Positions 12,120 to 24,169 of a stretch of DNA of 64,000 nt are shown piece by piece (position 1 is the first letter of the stretch; every line of letters starts with the position of its first letter). Made by a program: the position numbers and the translations under genes. Origin of the DNA: Kitagawia praeruptora (Eukaryota; Streptophyta; Magnoliopsida; Apiales; Apiaceae); NCBI GenBank assembly GCA_037693485.1, contig CM075354.1, forward strand, positions 66,821,501 to 66,885,500, given 5' to 3'. Under the pieces are notes generated by a model. It saw only the letters and a list, made by a program, of their open reading frames with translations. It was not told the origin of the DNA and ran no database searches.

Positions 12120-13870
12120 CCAATCACTCTGGTATCTAATACCCATTCACTCATTATGACGATCGAACTGAATCTGAGATTGCGGCTTAGAGAGTGGGTC
12201 TGCTATGTTGTTATGTGTGTCAACTCTCTCAATCTTGACATCTCTACTTTCAATGATCTCCCTAATCAAAAGAAAGCGCCATAAAACAGTTTTGTACCGT
12301 CACTTACATCTATAAACTCTGCTTCCGCTGTTGAGTTAGCCGTTGTAGGCTGTTTGGAACTCTTCCAACTAATCACTCCACCCTTCAAGGTAAACACGTA
12401 CCCTAACATGGATTTGCTATCATCACTTTCTGATTGAAAACTAGAGTAGGTATAACCCTTCTATTTTTCAACTCAGATCCACTAAAAACAAGAAAAATAT
12501 CCTTAGTCCTTCACAAGTACTTGATGATGTTCTTCACTTCTTTCCAGTGGTCTTCACCTGGATCCGACTGATATCTGCTCGTCAAATTAATTGAATGAGC
12601 AATATCATGCCTAGTACATAACATCGCGTACATGATAGATCCTATTATCGAAGCATAAGGAATCTTACTCATACGCTCTCTTTCCTCACGTGTCTCATGA
12701 GACATCTTCTCGGAAAGGGATACTCCACGGCTCATCGATATGAGACCTATCGTGGAGTTTTTCATGCTAAACCTTTTCAGCACTTTCTCGATGTATGTAC
12801 CTTGGGTAAGACCTATAATTCTTCTCGATCTATCTCTATAGATCTTCATACCGAGAATCTAGGATGTCTTTCCCAAGTCCTTCATAGTGAAGTTCTTTGA
12901 TAGCCACACTTTGACTGATTGCAGCTTCGGTATGTCATTTCCTATAAGAAGTATGTCATCCACATACAACACAAGAAATGTTACCGCGCTCCCACTAACC
13001 TTCTTGTAAACACATGGTTCATCTATGTTTTTGATAAAATCAAACTCTTTGATTGTCTCATCAAAATGGATGTTCCATCTACGAGAAGCTTGCTTCAATC
13101 CATATATGGATCGCAAGCAAAATCCGAATTTATTTGAGTAGGGCTACATGCAAAAAGTTTCATCAAAGTCAATCCTTTGCCTTTGTCTGAATCATTTTGC
13201 CATGAGCCTATCCTTGTAGGTCTCCACCTAGCCATCTACTCCAATCTTTCTCTTGTATACCCATTTGCACCCAATAGGCTTCACATCCTCTGGTGCTTCA
13301 ACCAAGGTCCATACTTGGTTGGCATACATAGAATCCATTTCGGATTTCATGGCACTCTGCCATTTATCTGAGTCAACACTATGCCACATAAGGTTGTTTA
13401 GTCTGAACAGGTGTTTCCTCTTGAACCGTAGTAGTTTGTGCTTCTTGAACTTCATTAAGTTCTATTTTGCTCCCACTGTTCCCTTCAAGGATAAACTATT
13501 TTTCTAAGAAGGTAGCATGTCTGGAGACAAACACCCTATGATCGGTGTAAAAGTGATACCCTAAAATCTCTTTAGGATATCCCACAAACCTACATTTTAC
13601 GAATCGAGATTCCAACTTATCATGGTCAACTTTCTTGACATAAGCTAGACATCCCCAAATCTTAACGTGTTTAAGACTCAGTTTCCTTTCTTTCCATATC
13701 TCATATGGAGTTTAAGGAACAGATTTGGAAAGCACCTTATTCGGTAAATATGCTGAGGTTTCCAATGCATAACCCCGAAGTGATACCGGAAGATCTGCAT
13801 AGCTCATCATGAATCGAACCATGTCTAACAAAGTTCGATTTCTCCTTTTATTAGTATGTTCAATTTGTAG
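12120..13870 (-). pseudogene. Copia pol remnant: integrase C-terminus, RT, RNase H
   Basis: Reading leftwards: RNRTLLDMVRF and a C-terminal integrase segment (KIWGCLAYVKK, then FVGYPKE), the RT start (DKWQSAMKSEMDSMYANQVW, CKWVYKRKI), then YGLKQASRRWN and the catalytic LVLYVDDILLIG (about 12960), a connection ending near GSIMYAMLCTRHDIAHS, and RNase H pieces (ISWKSSKQPTTANSTAEAEF, IADPLSKP). Broken features: TAA in SVP*TPYEIW, several stops between 13120 and 13230, and loss of the RT region between the DETF motif and SIYGLKQ. The integrase HHCC and DDE core are absent. It cannot encode working enzymes. Confidence 0.9.
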
Positions 13871-15133
13871 TAAATTATTTTCTACGTCACATACATACAG
13901 ACCATTATTTAAAATACCACTACCATAAAGAACATTATCTCTTCAGAATTGAACATTTATTATTCTGAATAATAAACGAAAATCCAGCCAAGTCTAACAT
14001 GGGAATAGAAATAATATTCCTCACAATCGAGGGAACAAAATAACAATTATTTAAAAACAATAGTCTTGCCCGTAGGCATATGTAAATCAAACGATCCTAC
14101 AGCTATAGCAGCAACTCTTGCTCCATTTCCCATCCGTAGAATCACCTCCTCTTCCTCAAGAGTCCTACTTCTCCTTAGTCCCTGCAACGAATTGCAAATG
14201 TGAGAACTATAGGTGGTATCTGATACCCAAGTAGAAATTTGATTTAATGACATATTCACTTTAATCATGAACATACCTGAATTAGAAGCGGCGGTCTCAC
14301 TACCCTTCTTCTTCTTCAACTCTGCAAGGTAAACCTTGCAGTTCCTCTTCCAGTGCCCCACCTTGTTACAGTGGAAGCAAACAACTTTGCTCTTGGGGTC
14401 TTCAGCTTTTGGTGGAACTGGCTGTTTCTCACCTACTTTCTTCTTCTTGGGAGGGTTCTTCTTCCTTTTCTTAGGATTGGAACCTTCGCCAATTAGAAGA
14501 ACAGAACTCTTCTTAGAGGGAAAGTTCGATTCCGCAGTCTTCAACATGTTGTGGAGTTCAGCCAGGCTGACGTCCAACTTATTCATGTGAAAGTTCACAA
14601 CAAACTGCGAAAACGAATCTGGGAGCGATTGCAAGACTAAGTCTTGGCTTAGCTCCCCATCCATGACAAAACCAAGTTGTCCAAGATGTTCAATCAAATT
14701 GATCATCTTAAGTACATGGTCATTCACAGATGATCCCTCTGACATCCTACAGTGGAACAGCTCCTTCGATATCTCATATCGAGCTGTCCTCCCTGCCTCA
14801 TCATACAACTCTTGTAGATGCTCTAGGATAGTGTGAGCATCCATAAGCTCATGTTGCTTCTGTAGCTCAACGTTCATGGAAGCTAGCATGATACATTGAG
14901 CAACATTAGCATCATCTATCCACTTACGATACACAACATGTTCATCATTATGTACACAACATGTTCATCATTATGTGCATCGTCAGCAGGTTCAGCAGGC
15001 TTAGGTGAGTCAAGCACATATTCTAGCTTCTCAACCCTGAGAACAATTCTCAAGTTTCGAATCCAGTCAGCAAAATTCAGACCAGTCAATTTGTGAGCAT
15101 CTAGTATGCTACGGAGTGATTGTGCAGAAGACC
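13870..15133 (-). pseudogene. Copia gag-protease remnant
   Basis: The gag starts at SAQSLRSILDAHKLTG; the codon where the start is expected reads AGG, so the start may be lost. Then come the capsid-like helices (YEISKELFHCRMSEG, LGQLGFVMDGEL), a basic stretch (NPKKRKKNPPKKKKVGEKQ), a CCHC knuckle CFHCNKVGHWKRNC (about 14330-14375), and the protease with WVSDTTYSSHIC, where the usual D-S/T-G reads DTT. A pre-integrase segment (NNGLYVCDVENN) follows and then runs straight into RNRTLLD, showing the integrase core deletion near 13855. A 23-bp tandem duplication (14931-14953, 14954-14976) shifts the frame of gag. Confidence 0.9.
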
Positions 15134-17686
15134 TAGTGTATATATCTATATATATTAAGTCTACAAATGATATACACATAACAACACTTAGCAAATATTC
15201 AATTTCATTATTAAAACACTATATGAATCGGGTCTTTATTCATAAGTGGCTCCCACTAGTTTATCTAATTTATACAACCCCCTAAGTGAATAAATAAGCA
15301 TTCAAAATGCTAGTGGGAATAGGGATCCTACATTCCATCACACAACCCCGGCTGTGGCACGAAACGCCATGTGATGTTCAGTAGGCAGACAACTCTTGTC
15401 AATTACATCTCATGTTATTCCCTAATATAACTTTAGCCTCTTGAATAATTGCGACAAACTCAATATTCTAAGTCAAGTCTAACCCAACATTCGGTACAAT
15501 TGAATCAGTCTCCAATAGCCCACGGCTGTGGCACGTAACGACCATTAGATTCTAATTCATTGTACACATCTCTATGTAATAGACAAGTATTTCTTATTTC
15601 GAAATCAAAGCCCTCGGTTGTGGCACGAAACGACAGTGATTCAAAAATGAGAACTACTTTCTACCATGTTGGAAGGCTATGACCGACACAAGCCCGTTGT
15701 GTCATTGGCCAATTACTACTTGATATTTATAAAAGAGGTTTTTGTTTAAGGTCACGAAACATTTTCGTATAAACCTATAAGTCTAACGTGTTTTAAGTTT
15801 AATAGATAATCTAAATCTATAACAAAAACATGAAAAATCTCAATATTATTAGTCAAGTCAAATCCAACATTTTGTACAATTAAATTAGATTCCAATAGCC
15901 CACGGCTGTAGCACGTAACGACCACTAAAATCTAATTTTGTACACATCTAATGTAACAGACAAGTATTTTCATGTTGATCGGTAACAAAGTCCTCGGCTA
16001 TAGCATGAAACGACAATGCACCGAAAACAAGAAATACTTTCTGTCATGTTGGAAGACCATAACCGACACAAAACTTTTTGTGCCTATGGCCGATTACAAC
16101 TTGACATATATAATACATAGATCTCATCTTCTTTGTTATTAACCAATAATTAAAACTCTTTTAATTATTAATTCTATTTCTAAACTCTTTAAAAAATTAA
16201 TCTCTCCCTTAATTTAATTTCTTAAATTAAATCAATAATTAATAATATTAAGATCACATCTTAATTATTTTATAATCAATTAAATCTTATTTAATCAATT
16301 AATAAAATTGCTAACTAATTATTCATTTCATAAATAAATAATTATCAGCCATTATTAATTAACTAATATTATTTAACAATCATAATCATATTATAAAGAA
16401 ATTCTCTTTTCTGAATTAAATATTTCAAATCAATAATCGATAATCGGATGATTCCCAGATCGGGGGGAGCATTGTCAAGAGGCATCACTTAATACCCCTT
16501 TCTTACAGATCAAAATCTGTTTTTGACAGAATCATCCTTTCTTTCAATATTGAAAATTCATATTTAATCATGTGTTTCACAAACACAAGAATTTCATGAT
16601 TGTATTTATAATATTAATATTAAGGTAAGAAACGATTCCTATTCCAGATTTTCTAGAGCACGCCTTATGTTGATTTAAGTTCGCCTAAATCTATCATCGC
16701 ATGGTAAACATAGGCATATATCTCATATATAAAAATAAATCAACAAGTAAGCATGCAAGCAATATCATGTCACATATTGATATAATGATGTATGGATTTA
16801 TTATAATATTTAAAAGCAATTTAAAACAATTAAAACATGCTTTAAAACACTTCCGGGAATATAAATATTTCAAAAATATTATATAAAAAATATTTGACCA
16901 CTCCATTAGATCCGTCTCGGAAATACGAATCCAACGATATATTGCACGCCCAAAACGGAGTTACGAAACTCCCAGAAAATCAAATTTAATGTGGACAGAA
17001 GGGATGTAACGCATTACAAGAATGCGTTACTACAATTAAATGCTCTTTAATCGTGTAACGCATGACGCTCATGCGCTACAAATTCTGTCACGCATTCCCC
17101 AAATGCGCGACACCCTGTTCCCCGCGACTGTGCGCCACGCGCGCGATAACAACAGCAGTTTTTTTTTTATTGTTTGTTAGCCGACCGTTACTGTTGTCAG
17201 AGGTTTGTAACTGTTGTCTCCATCAATTCTTGACAAAACTGACCAGCCCATTATGGTAACAATAATAACTATTATTATTATTATTATTTTAATATTAATA
17301 TTAATAAATTAATTAACAACTAATTAATTAATAAAAAATCATAAGGACATGATTTCTAAAATCATCAGCAGCAGAAAACTCAAATCAGCCAGGGGTTCTT
17401 TGTGCAAATTTTAAATTTCATATTATTCACATGCATGATTATTATATGAATTTTAATTAAAACAATTTTAAAAAATTCATAACAAATAATCTATACATCA
17501 CAAAATTATGAAAAAAATACCCAGATCATCCACAACACTTGTAGAATCCAGATCAGTAGTCAAAATCCCATGCAAAAATTATTTCGAATTAATTCATAAT
17601 TAAATCTAAATAATCTTGCAAAAATCATAATAAATCCATACATGCATAAAAAAATCTGAAATTTTTTTATATGAATCTCTATATGT
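15134..17686 (-). other. Untranslated leader of the copia element with internal duplication
   Basis: About 2.5 kb without coding region. Five copies of GGCTGTGGCACG(A/T)AACGAC begin at 15350, 15524, 15616, 15904 and 15996. Copies 2-3 and 4-5 belong to a segment duplicated with an offset of 380 bp (about 15468-15730 and 15848-16110). The right part has several ACGCAT/ATGCGT motifs (16990-17110), including GTAACGCATT..AATGCGTTAC, then AT-rich sequence. Confidence 0.75.
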
Positions 17687-17707
17687 AGAACCTAGCTCTG
17701 ATGCCAT
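17687..17707 (-). other. Primer-binding site (initiator tRNA-Met type)
   Basis: Next to the 5' LTR the - strand reads ATGGCATCAGAGCTAGG, close to the TGGTATCAGAGC used by plant copia elements to bind the 3' end of initiator tRNA-Met. One base differs (C for T). Confidence 0.85.
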
Positions 17708-19268
17708 TGAAGGAATTTACGGACGAGCGGAAGCGCGGTATAACAATTATTCCATAAAAACCATGTATCGTGCATATAGAAAAGCATATAAAAATGAATA
17801 AACGAGGGAATCGTAACCATACCTTGAAATCGAGCTTTACAAAATGGTGTTTTAGCAGTTGCTCCTCAGAGTGTGAAGCACTCTATCGGTATCCACCAAG
17901 ATTAATTCTTCGACGAAGCTTTTTATAAAACTAAGCTTTTATAAAAATGGAGGTTTGAGAGAGAAAGAGGGAGATGAAGAAGATGAGGGAGGCAACTAGG
18001 TTTTTCATAAAAAACCAAAAGTATGTAAACTCATTCTCATCTCATTCTATTTATAGGGCTCATGTAGGGTTTTCATAATTAATATATCATTATATATTAA
18101 TATATAAATCCTACACTTTATCTTATAAAATGTTAAATAATAATTAATACAATTTTAATCATTATTAAAACAACTAGCTCTCTCAAAATACCTTCATCAA
18201 TAAATTAATCTTTTTATGGTGTGACCCTGTAGGTTCAATATTAAGCCGGTAGTAGAAATAAATAATAATAAACTTTTTATTTATTATTTATATGAATTCT
18301 AAAATTCATTAAATATAATTAACTGATTAATTATATTTATTCTACATCGTGAGTGATGCTTCTCAACATATCGCGACTATCCGGCTAATATGAATTCACT
18401 CCTTAGAATACCAAGAACCTGTCAGTGCTAGTTACCGTACAATCAATTCCTTCTACCCTGCAATATCCCGATTAAATACAAGGCATGGAACTCGTGTCAA
18501 GCCTATCAAATTTAATCATATGATTCTTATTCATAATGCAAAGTTCATATTAATGCAAATTAGAAACTCCTTTCCAATTTCATACACTCTAGCCAGAGAT
18601 TCCAGAACTAGCATCATAAGAATAGCATAGGATATTCTCTTCCTTTACTGGAAGGGGTAGATCCTTTATTGACCGTTAACTATCTCCATACACAAATCCC
18701 TATGCCCAGAATAGACCTAATGGATGTCCTTGAGACTAAGGACTAAACCAAAGCATAGTTCATTATATACAAGATTACTATAACGATCTCAAGTCTAAGG
18801 ACACTTGTACAACTATCACTCAGTGAACAACTATCGACACGTGAGTAAACTCCATTAGTTGTTCAACTTATCGAGTCATGTTCAGTGAACTTATTCCCTA
18901 ATAAGCACCTACATACTAGCTATAGTGTCACCACACAAATGCCTATGAGAACAGACATCCTCCTTAAAGGAGCAAGCATAGTATGTACCAATCTTTGCGG
19001 ACTCACTAACTTACGATTAGTTATCCTATGATCAGGAACTGTTAAAGTCTAGAGTTATCATCTTCTAGATCTCACTATTATAATCTCATTATAATTCTAG
19101 AAGCTTTATTCTAAACTATGGAACATCTTATTTAAGACAATTTAAATAGATAAGGCCCGTAATAAAAACAAATAAGTCTTTTATTAATATTAATGAAATC
19201 AAATAAGAGTACAAGAAAGTTCTTCCTAAATCATCATACATGATTGGATTTTAGGACAAACTCTTTCA
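17708..19268 (-). repeat. 5' LTR of the copia element (1561 bp)
   Basis: Partner of 10538-12099, same TG..CA ends; followed at 19269 by the right copy of the ATATC target duplication. It should contain the promoter for - strand transcription; TATA-like runs are abundant in it and I cannot single one out. Confidence 0.95.
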
Positions 19269-21534
19269 ATATCAAGCATATATCAAGACTCTATTCTATC
19301 TTCCTTGTCTAATAATAATAAAAATTCGACTTTACAATTTATTTTCTTGTCATAACACAGAGAAGGGGAAAATATACTGATTATACCTTTTCTTTACATT
19401 GTGCATCATCTTCTACATTGAGATTTTCTCTGTCTTCATTCACAGAAAAACGTTTATCGTAATCAACATCAGTGCTAGATCGCATCTGATTGCTATCATG
19501 CTTCTGTTTATTTGGCCATGTGCCCCACTGCCCACACTCTTTTCTATCGTCAATTCCTTTCTCATGTTGACCCCATTGTCCATCATCATTTCGAGCATCA
19601 GTTTTTTGAAACTGATTGCTATTTTGGCACCAGTCATCATGATCAGTTCTAGTATTTTCTTGGTGCCAATCATTCCACTGACTACTTTCATACAAGTCAT
19701 CATTATGAACATTCTGTTTCATAAAATAGGAATGTAAATTATAATTTTACATTATGTATTTTGAAACAGAATACTATTATATAATTGAGATTTTACATTA
19801 TATTGTTTTTTTTTACCTTATCTTGCGGCCATTCAGTCCCTTCATTATCATTATGGTTGTCGCTATTAAATTGATCATCATCATGATTCTGTTGATGTAA
19901 AATTAAAATAATTATTCATGATTAATTCAATTATTGCTTAATAAAGTTAGGTACTAAATTCTCTATTAATTAATTGATTAATCGTCATGAAGGCTGGTAC
20001 TAATTTCTCCCTTAATTTACTGATTTATATACTACGAAGAAATGATAAAACTAATACAAATTAATGATAGACTTTTACCTTATCTTGAGCTGGACTTTTT
20101 CGTTCTTGAGGTAGACTTTTTTGTGCTTGATCTGGACTTTTTTGTGATTGAGAAGACTGTGAGAAATGTTCCCTTAGTGAAACTAGGTTTTGACCCTGTC
20201 CAAATTCTCCAGTTAGAACCTCAAGTGCTTGCCTTTCTTTTAGTTTCTCTTCTGGCCATCCAGTAAACAGGGGATATTTCCTAGAAACAAAAGTCTTGCC
20301 TCTGTGCCTCACCCGATCAACATAAAACAACTACAAAACAGAGTTGAAAATTTTCTATTATTAGTAAATATACTAAATAATCATGTATATAAGAGGCAAG
20401 ACAAATTTTACATTTTTGAAGTTTAAGGATTATCTTACGGTAAGAAAAATTTGTGAGCCCCCGAAGAACTCTGATGCTGTTCGATTCCAACTTTCTTTTG
20501 CAGTCACTAGATTTTCAATCAGAAATTTAGCCCAGTTGTGTGTCACACAACTATCAATATCTTCAAATGTCACAAAGTATCTGTCAACATATGAATGTGT
20601 ACTTGTTCCTATGAGAACATTTGATAGAACAGTCAAAAAATTGAGCTTTAACAATTCTGTTGCTCTAGTTTCCGCTCTAACTCTCTCAAGAACCATAGTT
20701 GTTGTTATTTGACCTTTCGGAAACTGAGCTACCCATTCTTTCGCCCTTCTTGAAGTTGTCTCACTGTCTTTTTGTACTATTGGTTTCCCTCCATATGTTA
20801 GTCTAAGCACATCAAAGACATCTTATTCAGTGATGTATATGTTTCCATTCTCAACTTTTAACGACACACTCATATGGTCAAATATTTGAACAATCCTTGA
20901 TGAAAGTTTAGATGGTAACATCTCCAAATCAAACTTAAGTAAGGCCCCAAAGCCAACTTTTTTCACCCAAACTTTCTGCTCATCAGTAAGGAAATACACC
21001 ATTTCGCTAAAAAGTCTGGGAGAATTCCTAATTATGGCTTTCTTTTAATTCTTTCTTTCCTATAAAAAAACAATAATAAAAAATAATAATATTTAAATTT
21101 GTAAAATATTTAATCTTTGAGGCAATCGACTAATTGCCAAAATATTGCCAAAATTTGTTACCTCGTCATCCAGATTTCTGTTTCTTTTGTAGATATGTTT
21201 TCTCTTTTTGGGTTGTTCGTCATTTTTTATGAATCTCTACAAGTACAACAAATGTTAAAAAGTTAATATAAAACAGAAGATAAAGAATTAGTGATTCCTG
21301 ATGGATACTAATTTTAAATACATACCTTTCGAGTAAACTTTGTTTTCTTCATTTTATCTACAGCTACCTCTTCTTCAGATGGAGGGTTATCAGTAGCCTG
21401 ACCTTCAGTTTGAAAATTCTCAGTAGGCTTTTTTTCAGTAGCTTCATCACCATCTTCATCCTATACGTTAAAATAGCACACAAGAATCAAAAAAGCAAAG
21501 AAAATGAAATCAGTTTTTGATCAACTACAAACAA

Positions 21535-21665
21535 AAGTTAAATAAACTACACTAACTTATAAAATCAGTATAGAATCGCATATAGAATCAGTACTTTATA
21601 CCAAAAAAATCAGTGAAAGGTAAAGCATTAATCAGTATAGTTACATATCCGTAACTTTAAAAAAT
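21535..21665 (-). repeat. Inverted copy of the module at 5668-5790
   Basis: Reverse complement of the segment downstream of the transposase, including TATAGAATC, AAATCAGTG..GGTAAAGCATTAATCAGTATAG and the closing CCGTAACTTTAAAAA. It lies in an intron of the Ulp1-like gene. A shorter relative follows at 21775-21860. Confidence 0.8.
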
Positions 21666-22309
21666 GATAGTGACAATCAATAAATCATTAATTAACGATA
21701 AGGTTGACAATGACATGCTGTTCAGGGTTGAGTAACTTTCCATCCACTAAAATATAAAACAGATAACTTATAAAATTATTATATAATCAGTATTATTATA
21801 AAATCAGTGAAATTTTAAAGCATTAATCAGTGGAGTTATATATCTGCAACTTTAAAAACTTTAAAATTACACTATCATCAGACAAGTAGATAAGTTTATA
21901 TGGTGATTACCATACTAACAGGACTTAGATCAGGTCTCCTTGACTTTGTTTTGATCCTTTTATGTATTTCATTAAAGCTCCTTACTCCACTTTCCGGATT
22001 CTTTGTACCTATTTAAAATAAAATTCAAAAACTAGATATTTCAGATACAGTAAGTTTACAAGTACAAATGCAAATATGTACTCACTGAACCATCAATTTT
22101 TACCATGTGATATTTGTTCATTAACCATCAATTCTTCTTTATAACTTTCTGGATCACTTGATTCTACTAGATCTATTGGCTCTCTGATCGTATTTCTTGG
22201 TAGACTTAATTGTTTAAGTCTACCACTTCTACGTGGTGTTATTGTAATACCTGCAATATCATATGGTAACAAAAAACAAAGTAGTAAAATGTATAGACAA
22301 AAACACAAA

Positions 22310-23090
22310 GATCAGTAATTTTCATGTAAATAAATTATAAATAAAATGAGAAAGACAGATAATGAATAACAAAACACAACAGTAAAACAACATAGACTAC
22401 AATAATATACAAGACAGAGCACTATATACATAATCGATTAGTAAAACTTATTGCACCTAACAACTTAATTAACACTCTAACAATGTACTAGATCAATCGT
22501 AATTCATCAACAAAAGTAAATCAAACTAGCACGAGAGGCTCAACACTGTAACCATTAATCTTGTAGTAACAAGAGTGTCTAATTTATAACACATCTACTG
22601 ACTCAAACAATAAACAGCAGAACACTAAAATCAATAAAATACAATCATATATTCAACACATCAAGATACCATACAATAAACAGAGCTACATCTACTGGCA
22701 GCATTCTAGCTACATCAATAAACAGAGCTGTAAAACCAATAAAATACTCAAACAGAGCACTAAAATCAATAAAATACAATCATGTCAATAAACATACAGA
22801 ACACTAAAATCAATAAAATACAATCATGTCAATAAACATACAGAACACTAAAATCAATAAAATCAAACAGAATAAAACAGTAAAACTAACATATTAAATC
22901 AGAGAAAAAATCAAATAACAAATTAAAACTAATAGTGAGAAAAAAATCAGAAATTAACATATTGTAATTATAAGAGCTTTTAATAACCAGATATTAACTC
23001 ATAGCATAACAGATCTTTGTAAAACGATAAAATCAACAATATTAAATCAACAAAATCAGTAAAAAACTGATAAAACCCTAATTTAACATA
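22310..23090. other. Long intron of the Ulp1-like gene
   Basis: A-rich, no coding. The phrase ACACTAAAATCAATAAAATAC(AATCATG) is repeated four or five times between 22620 and 22870, with units of about 45 bp at 22790-22870. Confidence 0.6.
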
Positions 23091-23111
23091 CCTCCTCTAG
23101 TTCTAGCCATT

Positions 23112-23498
23112 TTTTTGCTTCAATAGTCAAATAACTTTAGTAAAATAGCTGTTTAAACAAGATTTATGCATTAGTTGTTAGTTTTATTAATTGTTTTTGT
23201 GCAAAAACCCTATAAAATCACTAAAATATTTACATGCATCAAGTAAAATATACTTATATCGAAGATTATGAATTAAATAAACTACAAACTTGAATAATGA
23301 AACCTTACCGAGTGGTTTTTGGTGTTGAATAACTTCGTACTTTTCAGATCTAAGATTATTTGTTGATTCTTGAGGATTGAAGAACTCAAACAGCTGGATA
23401 TTTTGCACTAAGTAAAAAAATCATGAATCAATCGTTGATTAAGGCTCAATGTTTACTGATTTTTCTGTTATTCAAGTAGTGGAAAGAGGGGAGAGAGT

Positions 23499-23534
<36 letters not shown>

Positions 23535-23689
23535 GGTTTTGTGTGTTGTGTAACGTGTGTATTAGCGGGATTTTCTATTTCTTTTTTTGTTTTTAAATTA
23601 ACAGATTCTTGTTTTGGGCCGGACTCTTTCCTTTGGGCCAACCTGTTTGTAGTTTGTAATTAATATTTGTTTGTAGCTGAGTAACACTC
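23112..23689. other. Upstream region of the Ulp1-like gene
   Basis: No gene seen. It contains an (AG)n microsatellite at 23501-23532, which on the - strand is a CT-rich tract typical of plant promoters or 5' leaders. Probably holds the right end of the MULE, but I see no clear terminus. Confidence 0.4.
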
Positions 23690-23699
23690 TATATATATA

Positions 23700-23792
23700 G
23701 AGAGAGTTGCACTCCATAAAGAACACTTTAAATAAAGAACAGTCATCATCACCGTTAATTTTTTGGACGCTCAGGATTAAAAGATAAAAACA
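23700..23792 (+). repeat. Left terminal inverted repeat of the Pack-type element
   Basis: Matches 30775-30882 in reverse complement with small gaps; the right copy has an extra AATAAAGAACACCC duplication. Adjacent (TA)5 on the outside. Confidence 0.8.
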
Positions 23793-24169
23793 TAAACACT
23801 GTTGTCGTACATGACAATCTCCCACAACAAAACTCACGCTGAAAACTCGGATAATCGAAACAGAAATTGAAGATGATTAATTGAAGCGAAAATTGAAGAA
23901 TCGAAGCTTAGAATCGAAGAAGCCAAGCAGAAATCGGAGAATCCAAGCAGAAATTGAAGAATCTAAGATCATAATTAAATCACAAAAAAGCACAAATCGA
24001 AGAATCGAAACTCATCGACCTTCTATCAATTTACGATTTGTAACGAAATAAAACTTAAAATCTCTTTATAATGTGTAATTTCAGGTGACACCGAAGATAT
24101 AAAGAGAAATATAAGCTCGAAGATGAATCAACGTATAGGTACAAGTGATTCCATTGACTTTGCAGCTTA

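Larger units (their letters stand above)
10538..19268 (-). mobile_element. Copia LTR retrotransposon, 8731 bp, defective
   Basis: Two LTRs beginning TGAAGGAATTTAC and ending ACTCTTTCA bound the element. The 5-bp duplication ATATC flanks it (10533-10537 and 19269-19273). Coding order gag, protease, integrase, RT, RNase H on the - strand marks a Ty1-copia element, so the right LTR is the 5' one. Coding parts have stops, frameshifts and two large losses (integrase core, RT core). The LTRs differ at only about 20 positions by eye, so insertion is fairly recent. It lies in an intron of the Ulp1-like gene. Confidence 0.95.
19381..23111 (-). pseudogene. Ulp1-like protease gene, N-terminal half
   Basis: The start is likely the ATG at 23111 (MARTRG, followed by a GT donor). 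Exons then read AGITITPRRSGRLKQ (about 22250-22100), ESGVRSFNEIHKRI (about 22010-21910), an acidic/lysine-rich exon (EEEVAVDKMKKTKFTRK), KKRKHIYKRN, and a long exon about 21060-20430. The latter holds the conserved N-terminal domain of plant ULP-like transposon proteins: MVYFLTDEQKVWVKKVGFG, VFDVLRLTYGG, VTFEDIDSCVTHNWAKFLI. It continues with LFYVDRVRHRGKTF and then low-complexity exons rich in Q, W, N, D and H (19381-19890). Breaks include an in-frame TGA..TAA region at ITE*DVF near 20825 and a stop near 21045 (RKN*KKA). No catalytic residue lies here; they are in 7475-9570. Confidence 0.75.
1893..23600. mobile_element. Large decayed Mutator-like element with two convergent genes
   Basis: I infer one element from a MULE-type transposase pseudogene on + (2490-5465) lying tail-to-tail with a Ulp1-like protease gene on - (7475-23111), the combination known from ULP-carrying MULEs in plants. 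Support for unity: a module of about 120 bp downstream of the transposase (5668-5790) recurs inverted in an intron of the protease gene (21535-21665). Without the nested copia element the unit would be about 13 kb. I could not find matching terminal inverted repeats or a target duplication, so both outer borders are approximate; the left one may have been lost to the LTR element ending at 1892, or this may be a non-TIR MULE. Confidence 0.5.

Noticed and set aside
15340..16020. Regularly spaced short repeats as a CRISPR-like array
   Set aside because: Plant nuclear retrotransposon leader; spacing irregular and no cas genes.
1893..23600. Terminal inverted repeats for the ULP-carrying MULE
   Set aside because: Compared the 1.9-2.3 kb region with 23.1-23.6 kb on the opposite strand and found no convincing match.
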